NCBI GenBank assembly: GCA_964548055.1
Contig: CAZJPS010000016.1
Span: forward strand, 1-21,075
Origin: CAZJPS01 sp964548055
GTDB taxonomy: Bacteria; Patescibacteriota; Gracilibacteria; Peribacterales; Peribacteraceae
Reading direction: 5' to 3'
DNA length: 21,075 nt
In this document: one piece after another, positions 1-6,098 of the stretch
Position numbering within the stretch: the first letter of the stretch is position 1
How the letters are laid out: the number at the start of each line of letters is the position of its first letter
Notes under the pieces: model-generated
Told to the model about the DNA's origin: nothing
What the model saw: only the letters and a program-made list of their open reading frames with translations
The model's database searches: none
Made by a program: the position numbers and the translations under genes

Positions 1-42
1 ACTGAACGGCTTTCTTCATAAACTTTAGAAACCAGCGCATTG

Positions 43-69
43 AGCATTGGGCACCACACGTCCAATGCT
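43..69. other. Inverted repeat upstream of small ORF
   Basis: AGCATTGG at 43-50 is matched by CCAATGCT at 62-69 (8-bp perfect arms, 11-nt loop). It overlaps the putative promoter of the 81-233 ORF, so it could be an operator. No regulator is identified. Confidence 0.4.
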
Positions 70-74
70 ACGAT
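47..74 (+). promoter_or_regulatory. Candidate promoter, leaderless type
   Basis: TTGGGC (47-52), a 16-nt spacer and an extended -10 TGC-TACGAT (-10 at 69-74) lie just before ATG 81, with six bases between the -10 and the ATG. The expected transcription start would be at or next to the start codon. Confidence 0.45.
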
Positions 75-80
75 CACCTT

Positions 81-233
81 ATGTCAGAAAATAGGAAAAC
101 TATCGAACGATACATCGATGGATTTAATAAGACGGAAACTGCACATTTATTTTCATCGAAGGCTCATAGAAAACACTTGGAGAAATCTCTGAGGGAGGCA
201 AAAACAGGAATGACTGTTCGTTTTGCAATTTAA
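81..233 (+). CDS. Small hypothetical protein, 50 aa
   Basis: The ATG at 81 opens a 50-residue frame ending in TAA at 231-233. The product is charged and mostly helical-looking: an N-terminal stretch like NRKTIERYIDGFNK, then a Lys/Arg/His-rich helix, then a short end reading TGMTVRFAI. The same frame is open upstream to base 6, so a longer N-terminus is possible. The extended -10 placed six bases before this ATG favours the short form. There is no Shine-Dalgarno site. The length and final beta-like segment are reminiscent of small antitoxins or fragments of SnoaL-like proteins, but no family can be assigned and no partner gene is adjacent. It could also be a remnant of a larger gene cut by the window edge. 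Confidence 0.4.
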   Translation: MSENRKTIERYIDGFNKTETAHLFSSKAHRKHLEKSLREAKTGMTVRFAI

Positions 234-286
234 GAAATACTGATTGTATTAACAGAATCGACAGCAGAACACTATAGAGTTCAAAA

Positions 287-315
287 TTGCCTTTATTGCT
301 AAAATTTAGTATAAT
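287..315 (+). promoter_or_regulatory. Sigma70-type promoter
   Basis: TTGCCT (287-292), a 17-nt spacer and a perfect TATAAT (310-315). Transcription would start near 322, giving a leader of about 17 nt before ATG 339. An AAGGAG at 316-321 lies at or before the predicted start of the RNA, so it probably does not act as a ribosome-binding site. Confidence 0.7.
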
Positions 316-338
316 AAGGAGAAATCATACACACATCC

Positions 339-1001
339 ATGTTCCTCTCCTCGTACTTTCCATCCATGCACCTGTTTGTATTAGTGGCCTCGGTGCTCAC
401 TGCTCTTTTGGAAATTCAAATAGAAGGAAAGAATGGATTTGCTGCAAAGCTCCCCACATGGAAACTGAAATGGTGGTGGTACAAAAAAATGACCAATGGA
501 AAATTGCTCACCGGGTATCACGTGTATCTTAATCTCCTATTACTCCTCTTTTTTCATCTACCCTTTTTGTTTTCGGAATGGACACTGCAGATGGAACTTC
601 TCATGTTTGCTAGTTTTTGCCTCTACACATCTTTCTGGGATTTCCTGTGGTTTATTCTTAATCCTGCCTTCGGGTGGCAAAAATATTCCAAAACTAATAT
701 TTGGTGGTTCACAGTCTGGCTCGGCCCATTCCCACTCGATTACTACTCCTGCATTGGCATGAGCACTCTGTTTGCTTTTCTTCTCCCTTTTGCTGGCTCG
801 AAATCGGCCATGACAACATTACAACTAATATGGCAGGGATTGTATGCAGCAGAGGCATGGCTGTTTTCTGTGTGCCTATTCCTTTTGGTTCCTACGGCAA
901 TTATTGGTGTTGTGATTAACTTCATGAGAAAAAGTGATATTCCAGTAGTCATGAGAAAACGCATGACAGTCTCCCTAAAAAATAAACGAGCATTTACATG
1001 A
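339..1001 (+). CDS. Polytopic aromatic-rich membrane protein, 220 aa
   Basis: About five hydrophobic spans are visible: residues 8-26, 57-80, 84-106, 122-152 and 165-193. The loops are rich in Trp, Phe and Tyr. Between spans 1 and 2 lies a conserved-looking segment (IEGKNGFAAKLPTW), and the stretch between spans 3 and 4 reads NPAFGWQKY then WWFTVW. The basic C-terminal tail (RKRMTVSLKNKR) is probably cytoplasmic. This resembles uncharacterised membrane proteins seen in environmental bacteria, but I cannot name a Pfam family or an activity. The start was chosen as the first ATG after a strong promoter (287-315); ATG 366 is an alternative. The gene stands alone, followed by a tRNA on the opposite strand. 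Confidence 0.75.
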   Translation: MFLSSYFPSMHLFVLVASVLTALLEIQIEGKNGFAAKLPTWKLKWWWYKKMTNGKLLTGYHVYLNLLLLLFFHLPFLFSEWTLQMELLMFASFCLYTSFWDFLWFILNPAFGWQKYSKTNIWWFTVWLGPFPLDYYSCIGMSTLFAFLLPFAGSKSAMTTLQLIWQGLYAAEAWLFSVCLFLLVPTAIIGVVINFMRKSDIPVVMRKRMTVSLKNKRAFT

Positions 1002-1046
1002 TGCACTGAACTTTTGAGGAACGTAGAGCCGGATAGCAATGTTGTA

Positions 1047-1123
1047 TGGTGCGCTCGGCGGGATTTGAACCCACAACCTTCGGCTTCGGAGGCCGACACT
1101 CTATCCAGTTGAGCTACGAGCGC
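1047..1123 (-). tRNA. tRNA-Arg (anticodon CCG)
   Basis: Read on the minus strand, a 7-bp acceptor stem GCGCTCG pairs with CGAGCGC, followed by discriminator A and an encoded CCA (1047-1049). The D-arm (AGCTCAACTGGATAGAGT), anticodon stem TCGGC/GCCGA with loop CTCCGAA, and T-arm GTTCAAATC are all present. The anticodon CCG reads the Arg codon CGG. The gene lies 32 bases downstream of the tatD stop on the same strand and may be cotranscribed with it. Confidence 0.96.
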
Positions 1124-1139
1124 ATAAGCTACAAAGAAA

Positions 1140-1169
1140 CCTGTCCGCCGTAGCTTCAGCGGAGGCAGA
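1140..1169. repeat. Short dispersed repeat A, copy 1 (tatD 3' end)
   Basis: The minus strand reads GCCTCCGCTGAAGCTACGG then CGGACA. The plus strand forms a TCCGC/GCGGA stem with a 10-nt loop. A related copy lies at 5634-5660 (TCCTCCTTCGCTAAAGCTAC then GGAGGACA); both share CTCC, GCT-AAGCTACGG and GGACA. This copy overlaps the last codons of tatD. Confidence 0.65.
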
Positions 1170-1917
1170 AGAACTCTACCGTATTCTTTGTGGTTTGCTC
1201 ATCTACTTCTTGCAGCGCGATACCTTTTAATTCAGCAATAAGCTTTGCCACTTCCATTACAAACGCAGGTTCGTTCCTTTTTCCCCTATACGGTACAGGA
1301 GCAAGATATGGCGCATCTGTTTCAATCATCAGCTGATCCATGGGACACTGCCGAATGCATTCGCGAATGTCCTGCGCATTTGGATATGTTGCAATACCCG
1401 TGAAAGAAAGCAGGTATCCTTTCTCTAAAAACTTTTTCACATCCTCAAATTTTTCTGTACAGCAGTGCACGACTAATTTCTTTGGATTCACATCACGTAC
1501 AATAGACCACACATCCTCCACTGCTTCTCTGCAATGAACGACTGACGGTAGATCTAATTCTTTCGCAATCACTAGCTGCTGATGGAATACTTTTTTCTGA
1601 GTATCTCTCGGAGAAAAATCATAATGAAAATCTAACCCAATCTCACCGATCGCTTTCACTTTTTTTGAGGATGTAACGAGCTCTCTCACTTGCTTCTCAC
1701 TGTCTTCAGTCCAGTGGCTACTCGTATGGGGGTGTACCCCAACGGTCGCAAATATCTGAGGATATTGTTCAGCTATGTCGATGCATTTTTTTGCCTCTCC
1801 CAACGTATCCGCAATGCAGATCATCATCTGAATACCACTGTCTTTTGCCCTTTTTACGACATCAAAAAGGTCTATATCGAACTTTTGGTCCGCTAGATGG
1901 CAATGAGAATCAATCAT
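1156..1917 (-). CDS. tatD: TatD family metal-dependent hydrolase (DNase)
   Basis: TatD proteins are cytoplasmic TIM-barrel metal-dependent hydrolases with 3'-5' exonuclease/DNase activity. The product is 253 aa, close to the usual 255-265. Metal-site motifs are all visible: DSHCH at residues 3-7, GEIGLD at 91-96 (E92), VVHCR at 126-130 (H128), VVH at 149-151 (H151) and ETDAPYLAP from 199 (D201). The ATG at 1917 is preferred over an in-frame ATG at 1944 because family members begin MxDSHCH, and because an extended -10 (TGC-TACGCT, 1925-1930) sits seven bases upstream of it. The final residues (CLR) and the TGA stop come from a dispersed repeat, so the native C-terminus may have been replaced by the repeat insertion. 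A tRNA-Arg follows 32 bases downstream. Confidence 0.95.
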   Translation of the reverse strand: MIDSHCHLADQKFDIDLFDVVKRAKDSGIQMMICIADTLGEAKKCIDIAEQYPQIFATVGVHPHTSSHWTEDSEKQVRELVTSSKKVKAIGEIGLDFHYDFSPRDTQKKVFHQQLVIAKELDLPSVVHCREAVEDVWSIVRDVNPKKLVVHCCTEKFEDVKKFLEKGYLLSFTGIATYPNAQDIRECIRQCPMDQLMIETDAPYLAPVPYRGKRNEPAFVMEVAKLIAELKGIALQEVDEQTTKNTVEFFCLR

Positions 1918-1924
1918 GAAGCAA

Positions 1925-1930
1925 AGCGTA
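1925..1930 (-). promoter_or_regulatory. -10 element of tatD
   Basis: On the minus strand TGC-TACGCT is an extended -10. It is seven bases from ATG 1917, too close for a leader with a Shine-Dalgarno site. No good -35 is seen. Confidence 0.4.
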
Positions 1931-1975
1931 GCATGAATAATCACTCGCTTCTCTGGTACTTTCTGCCAAAATCGC

Positions 1976-1981
1976 TACAAT
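1976..1981 (+). promoter_or_regulatory. -10 element of tRNA-Lys
   Basis: TACAAT at 1976-1981 lies 12 bases before the first base of tRNA-Lys, the right distance for a start a few bases upstream of the mature 5' end. The -35 (around 1953) is weak. Confidence 0.5.
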
Positions 1982-1993
1982 CGAGCGGCTTCT

Positions 1994-2069
1994 GGGTCGG
2001 TAGCTCAGTTGGTAGAGCAGTGCCCTTTTAAGGCATTGGCCGAGGGTTCAAGTCCCTCCCGACCCACCA
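1994..2069 (+). tRNA. tRNA-Lys (anticodon TTT)
   Basis: The 7-bp acceptor stem GGGTCGG pairs with CCGACCC, followed by A and an encoded CCA at 2067-2069. The D-arm (AGCTCAGTTGGTAGAGCA), the anticodon arm GTGCC-CTTTTAA-GGCAT (one G-T wobble pair) and the T-arm GTTCAAGTC are canonical. Total length is 76 nt. Confidence 0.97.
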
Positions 2070-2146
2070 CTACAATCACTCGAACAGGAACGCGGGAGTG
2101 GGTTCTTCCGTTGGCGCAGTGATTTTGTGTATCAAGAAAAAAAGTA

Positions 2147-2164
2147 TTCGCAAAAAAATGCGAA
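2147..2164. other. Short hairpin downstream of tRNA-Lys
   Basis: TTCGCA (2147-2152), a loop of six A, then TGCGAA (2159-2164). It is followed by ATTGCAC rather than a T-run, so it is at best a weak plus-strand terminator. Read on the minus strand it is followed by TACTTTTTTT, which looks more terminator-like, but no minus-strand gene ends here. Confidence 0.35.
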
Positions 2165-2238
2165 ATTGCACTAAAACTCCTCATCTCACACATTCAGTCA
2201 ATTCCAGCGGGGCCACAGTTACGCTAGGCTAGGCTCCA

Positions 2239-2895
2239 ATGAGCCGTGCTGCGCCCCCAAAAGATTTACATAAGACGAGCCTGAAGGGTGTTTCTATTTT
2301 TACCTGCTCATATTTATTTGCAGCAGCACTCCTCACCATGTACACACGTAACTGGGAATTCCTTTTATATACGTCTGTGGTGTTCACGTTCGCACTCTGC
2401 GCGCTCGAAGTACACAGACATATTCCTCTCAAGCCTTCCATGCTCTGGTCCCTCAGTATATGGGGCCTTATGCACATGATGGGGGGTCTGGTTCCCGTTC
2501 CAGTAACCTGGACAATAGATGGCACAAAACACGTTCTGTATAGCTTGTGGCTGATTCCTTATGTGCTCAGGTACGATAATTTGGTACATGGGTTTGGCTT
2601 TGCAGCTATTACGTGGGCTTTTTGGCATTTGCTGCGTATCCGCGTAAAAGCGCAGCGCCCCACAATAGGCCTATTGGCTCTCTGCATGCTTGCTGGTATG
2701 GGCCTTGGAGCGCTCAATGAAATTGTAGAATTCATTGCTACTCTTTCTTTTGCCAGTACAAATGTGGGTGGCTATGCAAATACGTGCGAAGATCTGATTG
2801 CAAATTTTGCCGGAGCATTGGTTACCGCTTGTCTCATTCGCACCTTTGATAACGGGAAAGTTCCGAACGTAAAAATGACAGAGTGGAAACTTTAG
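2239..2895 (+). CDS. YjdF/DUF2238 family inner membrane protein
   Basis: The product has 218 aa (E. coli YjdF is of similar size) and about six hydrophobic spans. Diagnostic features are HMMGG at 79-83, the polar pair DNLVHGFG at 113-120, GALNEIVEF at 157-165 inside a membrane span, and TNVGGYANTCEDLIAN from 174. These acidic and His residues within spans are the conserved core of the DUF2238 family, whose function is not established; a VanZ-like relationship has been suggested. The ATG at 2239 is used; there is no Shine-Dalgarno site, and a TAGGCT hexamer at 2225-2230 ends eight bases upstream. It begins a plus-strand run of five genes with gaps of 14-67 bases. Confidence 0.85.
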   Translation: MSRAAPPKDLHKTSLKGVSIFTCSYLFAAALLTMYTRNWEFLLYTSVVFTFALCALEVHRHIPLKPSMLWSLSIWGLMHMMGGLVPVPVTWTIDGTKHVLYSLWLIPYVLRYDNLVHGFGFAAITWAFWHLLRIRVKAQRPTIGLLALCMLAGMGLGALNEIVEFIATLSFASTNVGGYANTCEDLIANFAGALVTACLIRTFDNGKVPNVKMTEWKL

Positions 2896-2962
2896 TGAAA
2901 AAGATCCCCTTTTCACTCTTCATCCTGCTCGCAGCTGAGCCTATGCTTCACTGCAAAGTTAT

Positions 2963-3253
2963 ATGGCCCATTACTTCTACCTCGCCCGCTGTAACGATGG
3001 ATCGCTGTACGCAGGAACGTGCATAGATATTCAAGAGCGTGAACAAAAGCATAATGATGGAACGGGCAGCAAATATGCCCGCAGCAGGCGGCCCATCCAG
3101 ATTATCTACTTTGAAGAACTTTCATCGCTCAGTGATGCTCGCAAACGTGAGGCGGAAGTAAAAAAATGGAGGAAAGCTCAAAAAGAAGCCCTTGTGACAA
3201 TAAAAAATAACACAAAAGAACGATTGCAAAAAAAAGAAGGATCTGGAGAATAG
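2963..3253 (+). CDS. GIY-YIG nuclease superfamily protein (UPF0213-like)
   Basis: At 96 aa this is a stand-alone GIY-YIG domain of the UPF0213/YhbQ type. The two signature elements read YFY (4-6) and YAG (16-18), separated by the typical RCNDGSL turn. The catalytic Arg is R26, and the catalytic Glu is E63 in KREAEVKKW. The motif SKYARSRRP (36-44) matches the family. Members cleave or process DNA structures, but the cellular role of the single-domain forms is unclear. The C-terminus carries a basic extension (KERLQKKEGSGE). The gene sits 67 bases after the DUF2238 gene and 30 before the next. There is no Shine-Dalgarno site before ATG 2963. Confidence 0.9.
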   Translation: MAHYFYLARCNDGSLYAGTCIDIQEREQKHNDGTGSKYARSRRPIQIIYFEELSSLSDARKREAEVKKWRKAQKEALVTIKNNTKERLQKKEGSGE

Positions 3254-3283
3254 AGGCAAGACACAGCATCACCACTTCTCGCT

Positions 3284-3688
3284 ATGACTCCCTATCGCAG
3301 CATTGGCATTGGTATAGGTGCCTCGCTCGGCATTTGCATCCTCATTGCATTTTTTGTAGGGGTTGTACGTTACTCACAAGCGCATGATCCTTGCTACGGA
3401 AAAACTGAAGAACAATGTATAGAAATAACCAAAGAAGCGTGCAGAGGAAAACTAACAGCCTTCAACGAAGACCAACGTCGTGCACGCATCGAGTGGGAGC
3501 GCTCACATGAAAAAGAAAAAGGAACGGCTAGCTGGTCCACCCAACGTTCTGCAATAATTCGTGATGCCAATGAAAAAAGAGCCACCTTTGTAAAAAATTT
3601 ACGGCAAGGAAAATGTCGTGTTCTCTCTCAGAACGAAATGCCCAAAGAAACAGAAAGCGGATCAGGAACCACGTCTTCTCTGAATTGA
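3284..3688 (+). CDS. Hypothetical membrane-anchored protein, 134 aa
   Basis: One N-terminal hydrophobic segment (about residues 7-29, Gly/Ile rich) would anchor the protein, with the remaining 105 residues probably outside the cytoplasm. That part contains four Cys (CYGKTEEQCIEITKEAC early, then GKC late), which could form disulfides, and a charged helical middle rich in Arg, Glu and Lys (about 60-105). The C-terminus is Ser/Thr/Gly-rich (ETESGSGTTSSLN). I do not recognise the family. It ends in TGA 14 bases before the glycosyltransferase start, so cotranscription is likely. An envelope role is inference only. Confidence 0.7.
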   Translation: MTPYRSIGIGIGASLGICILIAFFVGVVRYSQAHDPCYGKTEEQCIEITKEACRGKLTAFNEDQRRARIEWERSHEKEKGTASWSTQRSAIIRDANEKRATFVKNLRQGKCRVLSQNEMPKETESGSGTTSSLN

Positions 3689-3702
3689 GGTATGCTGCTT
3701 GT

Positions 3703-4830
3703 ATGAAAGTCGCTCTCGTTCACGAACTCCTCACCATGCGCGGCGGTGCCGAACGTGTTTTGAGGGTTGTGGCCAATATTTTCCCCGATGCACACATCTA
3801 CACACTGTTATATGACGAGCAGAAACTAGGAACCTGGTTTCCCAAACATCGCATTCACTCAAGCTTCCTGCAAAAACCAGCTAACCGCTTACCGCTAGCC
3901 GCTCATCGCTTTAATCACCATCTCTACCTCCCCTATTTCCCCGAAGCCGTAGAAAGATGGGATTTTTCGGAGTACGACCTTGTCCTCTCTTTTTCCTCCG
4001 CCTTCGCCCACGGCATCATTACAAATTCGCATCCACGACATCTCTGTTACGTGCACTCGCCCGCTCGTTATTTGTGGGATCGCACACACGATGTTCTTTT
4101 GCGGAGTGGAAAGGGATTTTTGGGCCCACTTCGTCAGCTGTATCTCTCGCTCCTCTTTCATCGCCTCCGCATCTGGGACACCGAAGCCGCCGACAGACCC
4201 GACCATCTTTTATCGGCTTCAAAAACAGTACAACGTAGAGTTGAGCTGTACTGGAGACGTGAAAGTGATGTTCTGTATCCGCCTATTGATGACTTCTGGT
4301 TCACAGAGGCGAGCCTCTTACCGCTTACCACAAACCGTCCGTACTATCTTATTGCCTCTACGCTCGCTCCTTACAAAAGGATCGACCTTGCTATCGAGGC
4401 CTGCAACGAGTTAAAGAAGCATCTGGTGATTGCCGGAGAAGGACCCGCACGTGCACAGTTGGAATCCATAGCCGGACCCACCATCGAATTTGTGGGATAC
4501 AAAGAAGGCGAAGAACTGAGAAGCTTATATTCAAACGCTGAAGCAACTATTTTCCCTGGCGAAGAAGATTTTGGATTAGTGCCGATCGAATCACTTTCCT
4601 GTGGCACACCTGTAATTGCATACGCTCAAGGAGGTGCATTAGAAACAGTGCAGGAAGGGAAAACTGGAACATTCTTTTTATCACCTACTGCCGCATCAAT
4701 AGCAAAAGCAATCACACGATTCGAAGGGATGACGTTTGATAAAGATGTCTGCAAACACAGCGCAAAACCATTCGGACGCGAGCCGTTCGAAAAAAAGTTG
4801 CGGGCCTTTATTGCATCCGTTCTCTCGTAG
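3703..4830 (+). CDS. Glycosyltransferase family 4 (GT-B fold)
   Basis: This 375-residue protein looks like a GT4 mannosyl/hexosyl transferase of the WbaZ/MtfA kind, which adds a sugar from a nucleotide donor to a surface glycan or lipid-linked acceptor. The N-terminal domain starts MKVALVHELLTMRGGAERV, with the GGAER loop typical of GT4, and contains CYVHSPARYLWD (115-126). The C-terminal donor domain has LAPYKRIDLAIEACN (221-235), VIAGEGP (242-248) and the E-x7-E motif from E288 to E296 in EEDFGLVPIESLSCGTPV. ATG 3703 is chosen because it gives the canonical N-terminus; the frame is open 90 bases further upstream but overlaps the previous gene. A TATGCT hexamer ends six bases before it. No other sugar genes are adjacent, so the acceptor is unknown. 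Confidence 0.92.
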   Translation: MKVALVHELLTMRGGAERVLRVVANIFPDAHIYTLLYDEQKLGTWFPKHRIHSSFLQKPANRLPLAAHRFNHHLYLPYFPEAVERWDFSEYDLVLSFSSAFAHGIITNSHPRHLCYVHSPARYLWDRTHDVLLRSGKGFLGPLRQLYLSLLFHRLRIWDTEAADRPDHLLSASKTVQRRVELYWRRESDVLYPPIDDFWFTEASLLPLTTNRPYYLIASTLAPYKRIDLAIEACNELKKHLVIAGEGPARAQLESIAGPTIEFVGYKEGEELRSLYSNAEATIFPGEEDFGLVPIESLSCGTPVIAYAQGGALETVQEGKTGTFFLSPTAASIAKAITRFEGMTFDKDVCKHSAKPFGREPFEKKLRAFIASVLS

Positions 4831-4850
4831 AGAAAATTTTGATTTTCTCT
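4829..4850 (+). terminator. AT-rich hairpin at the end of the GT4 gene
   Basis: AGAGAAAAT (4829-4837), loop TTTG and ATTTTCTCT (4842-4850) form perfect 9-bp arms beginning in the TAG stop. It is followed by TCCTCCG, not a T-tract, so termination is uncertain; it may instead protect the 3' end. A 12-bp palindrome TCCGTATACGGA follows at 4854-4865. Confidence 0.4.
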
Positions 4851-4872
4851 TCCTCCGTATACGGAAGCACCC

Positions 4873-4878
4873 TACACT
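4873..4878 (+). promoter_or_regulatory. -10-like TACACT before the secreted protein gene
   Basis: TACACT ends seven bases before ATG 4886, one of several -10-like hexamers sitting almost on start codons in this window. No convincing -35 is seen. Confidence 0.35.
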
Positions 4879-4885
4879 GATCCCA

Positions 4886-5518
4886 ATGCGTCGCCTTCTC
4901 CTCATCATCGGAATTCTTAGCTTTTGCGTACCGCCGCTTGCAGAGGCTCGCATGATTGAAAATGCACAGCATATGAGCCGTCGCACCTTACGTACTGAAG
5001 TACGAAAGCAATCGGAGGAGCGGGCAAGAATGCGCAGGAATGCCAGAGCCCCACTTCCACAAACTTATGAAAATAAAGTATTTGGAATTCGCGTTGGCTA
5101 CCCCAAAGATTGGATGAAGCAGGAATACATGCAAAAAGAAGGAGAGTTAACACTCGTCACAATGTTTCTCTCTCCAGATGCCACGAATGAAGTTCAACAA
5201 AATATCAACTTAGTTGTGGAGAATCTTACAGACCCATCTATCACGTTGCAGAAATACACACAGCTAGGAATAGAGAAAGAGCAGTTACTTTTTGAAGGCT
5301 ATAAACTGATTGAATCCCAACCTGTTACCGTTGGAGGCCAGATGGGATATAAAGTTATTTTTGTTTCCACATTTGATGGCACAGAAATGAAATTTGAGCA
5401 GGTTTGGTACCTGAAAGATGACACTGCCCATGTGTGGACATTCGCCGATCTTAGTTCTGTATTTGATCAACATATCATTCATTTTGATCAAATGATGGAT
5501 TCACTCGTCGTGGAATAA
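4886..5518 (+). CDS. Secreted PsbP/DcrB-like protein, 210 aa
   Basis: The first 22 residues are a clear Sec signal peptide: MRR, a hydrophobic core LLLIIGILSFCVPPL, then an AEA cleavage site. After a basic/acidic linker (about 23-60) a domain begins with YENKVFGIRVGYPKDW (near 61-76), followed by beta-strand-like segments (NINLVVENL, GYKVIFVSTFDGTEM, HVWTFADLS). It ends with a helix (FDQHIIHFDQMMDSLVV). This order is typical of the PsbP/DcrB/Mog1-like fold, as in DUF1795-type proteins. The function in bacteria is poorly known; members are often exported. ATG 4886 is preferred over in-frame codons from 4736, which would overlap the GT4 gene and bury the signal peptide. Confidence is high for secretion and moderate for the fold. 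Confidence 0.8.
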   Translation: MRRLLLIIGILSFCVPPLAEARMIENAQHMSRRTLRTEVRKQSEERARMRRNARAPLPQTYENKVFGIRVGYPKDWMKQEYMQKEGELTLVTMFLSPDATNEVQQNINLVVENLTDPSITLQKYTQLGIEKEQLLFEGYKLIESQPVTVGGQMGYKVIFVSTFDGTEMKFEQVWYLKDDTAHVWTFADLSSVFDQHIIHFDQMMDSLVVE

Positions 5519-5523
5519 CATCA

Positions 5524-5548
5524 TACCGCAGAGCGGGTTTGCTACCCG
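5524..5548 (+). repeat. Dispersed repeat B, copy 1
   Basis: TACCGCAGAGCGGGTTTGCT then ACCCG, beginning six bases after the stop of the secreted protein gene. It closely matches the minus strand of 8608-8633. GGGT/ACCC forms a small stem in both copies. Confidence 0.65.
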
Positions 5549-5622
5549 TCACGTCATATTAATGTGACGTGACTCGCGGTGGTGCAGGATGATGTCATCC
5601 GCATGACCGCCCCCATCCCCGG

Positions 5623-5682
5623 CCCTTCCCCCATCCTCCTTCGCTAAAGCTACGGAGGACAAGCGGGGGAAGGGAGATTTTT
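5623..5682 (+). terminator. Nested GC-rich hairpin with T-tract
   Basis: The outer stem CCCTTCCCCC (5623-5632) pairs with GGGGGAAGGG (5665-5674). An inner stem TCCTCC (5634-5639) pairs with GGAGGA (5654-5659). It is followed by AGATTTTT, so it could terminate plus-strand transcription from the secreted protein gene. The inner part is a copy of repeat A. Confidence 0.5.
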
Positions 5683-5696
5683 AAAACAAAACACAC

Positions 5697-5736
5697 ACAT
5701 TCCCTCCCCCGAGGGGGAGGGTTAGGGTGGGGGAAT
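5697..5736. repeat. G-rich repeat with G-quadruplex motif
   Basis: CCCTCCCCC then GGGGGAGGG form a back-to-back inverted repeat, followed by TTAGGGTGGGGG. Four G-runs at 5713-5733 with loops of 1, 3 and 1 nt meet the classical intramolecular G-quadruplex pattern on the plus strand. Confidence 0.7.
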
Positions 5737-5794
5737 CTGAGGGATTACTCCCATTAAACTCTTCGACAGATTTAGTGTGACATTTTTATAAAAA

Positions 5795-6092
5795 TTAACT
5801 CCTCGTCACCAATACCGACCCAAGCACAATCAGAAGAGATCCTTGCTATTAATGAAACTGATTTCACTTCTTTCCATTCCGCAAAAAAATTAGGCTCAGA
5901 AGAACTGTCACGAGTGTATTCATGTTAAAGAGCGGCGAGAGCACACTCAGATCATTCCGATACCCGCACATACAAATACAGTCTCAAGCCAATTCCAAAC
6001 TACGTACCAAGTTTTGCGAAGATACTAGTAAGCCCAAAAACAAATGCGGGCAGAATACCTCCGATGATCAAACCTAGCGTTTGAGAGGTCAT
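5795..6092 (-). pseudogene. Decayed EamA/DMT-family transporter
   Basis: On the minus strand the ATG at 6092 encodes 30 residues (MTSQTLGLIIGGILPAFVFG, then LTSIFAKLG) typical of the first EamA span, then an in-frame TAG at 6000-6002. Beyond it are fragments reading GIGLRLYL and CAGIGMI in shifted frames, then SPLFNMNTLVTVLLSLIF, the characteristic last spans. A run of seven bases at 5883-5889 breaks the frame; one extra T (minus strand) would restore IFFAEWKEV. A second shift precedes LLIVLGSVLVTRS and its TAA at 5795-5797. The remnant covers about 99 codons against about 140 for a one-domain EamA protein, so roughly 40 codons of the middle are deleted. It begins six bases after the ruvB stop and was probably once cotranscribed with it. 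Confidence 0.75.
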
Positions 6093-6098
6093 AAAAAA

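Larger units (their letters stand above)
5519..5760. repeat. Intergenic mosaic of hairpin repeats
   Basis: About 240 bases with no gene but four stacked elements: repeat B copy 1 at 5524-5548 (TACCGCAGAGCGGGTTTGCT then ACCCG); a 26-nt near-palindrome, probably 5547-5572, with arms GTCACGTCA and TGACGTGAC; a nested C-rich/G-rich hairpin at 5623-5674 with repeat A copy 2 in its loop; and a G-rich element at 5697-5736. All could fold as RNA or cruciforms. Confidence 0.7.

Noticed and set aside
316..321. AAGGAG as ribosome-binding site of the 339 gene
   Set aside because: It lies 17 bases from ATG 339 and at or before the predicted transcription start, so it is probably not in the mRNA.
743..1099. 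118-codon minus-strand frame
   Set aside because: It runs through the tRNA-Arg gene and opposite the membrane protein gene; no protein-like features.
2005..2193. Minus-strand frame ending in REGLEPSANALKGHCSTN-like peptide
   Set aside because: This is the familiar mistranslation of a tRNA antisense strand (tRNA-Lys), not a gene.
4854..4865. Palindrome TCCGTATACGGA as operator
   Set aside because: Only 12 bp, single copy in the window and no regulator nearby; kept as a note under the adjacent hairpin.
5519..5760. Insertion sequence or transposase remnant
   Set aside because: Only short hairpins are present; no transposase-like coding sequence, terminal repeats or target duplication could be seen.
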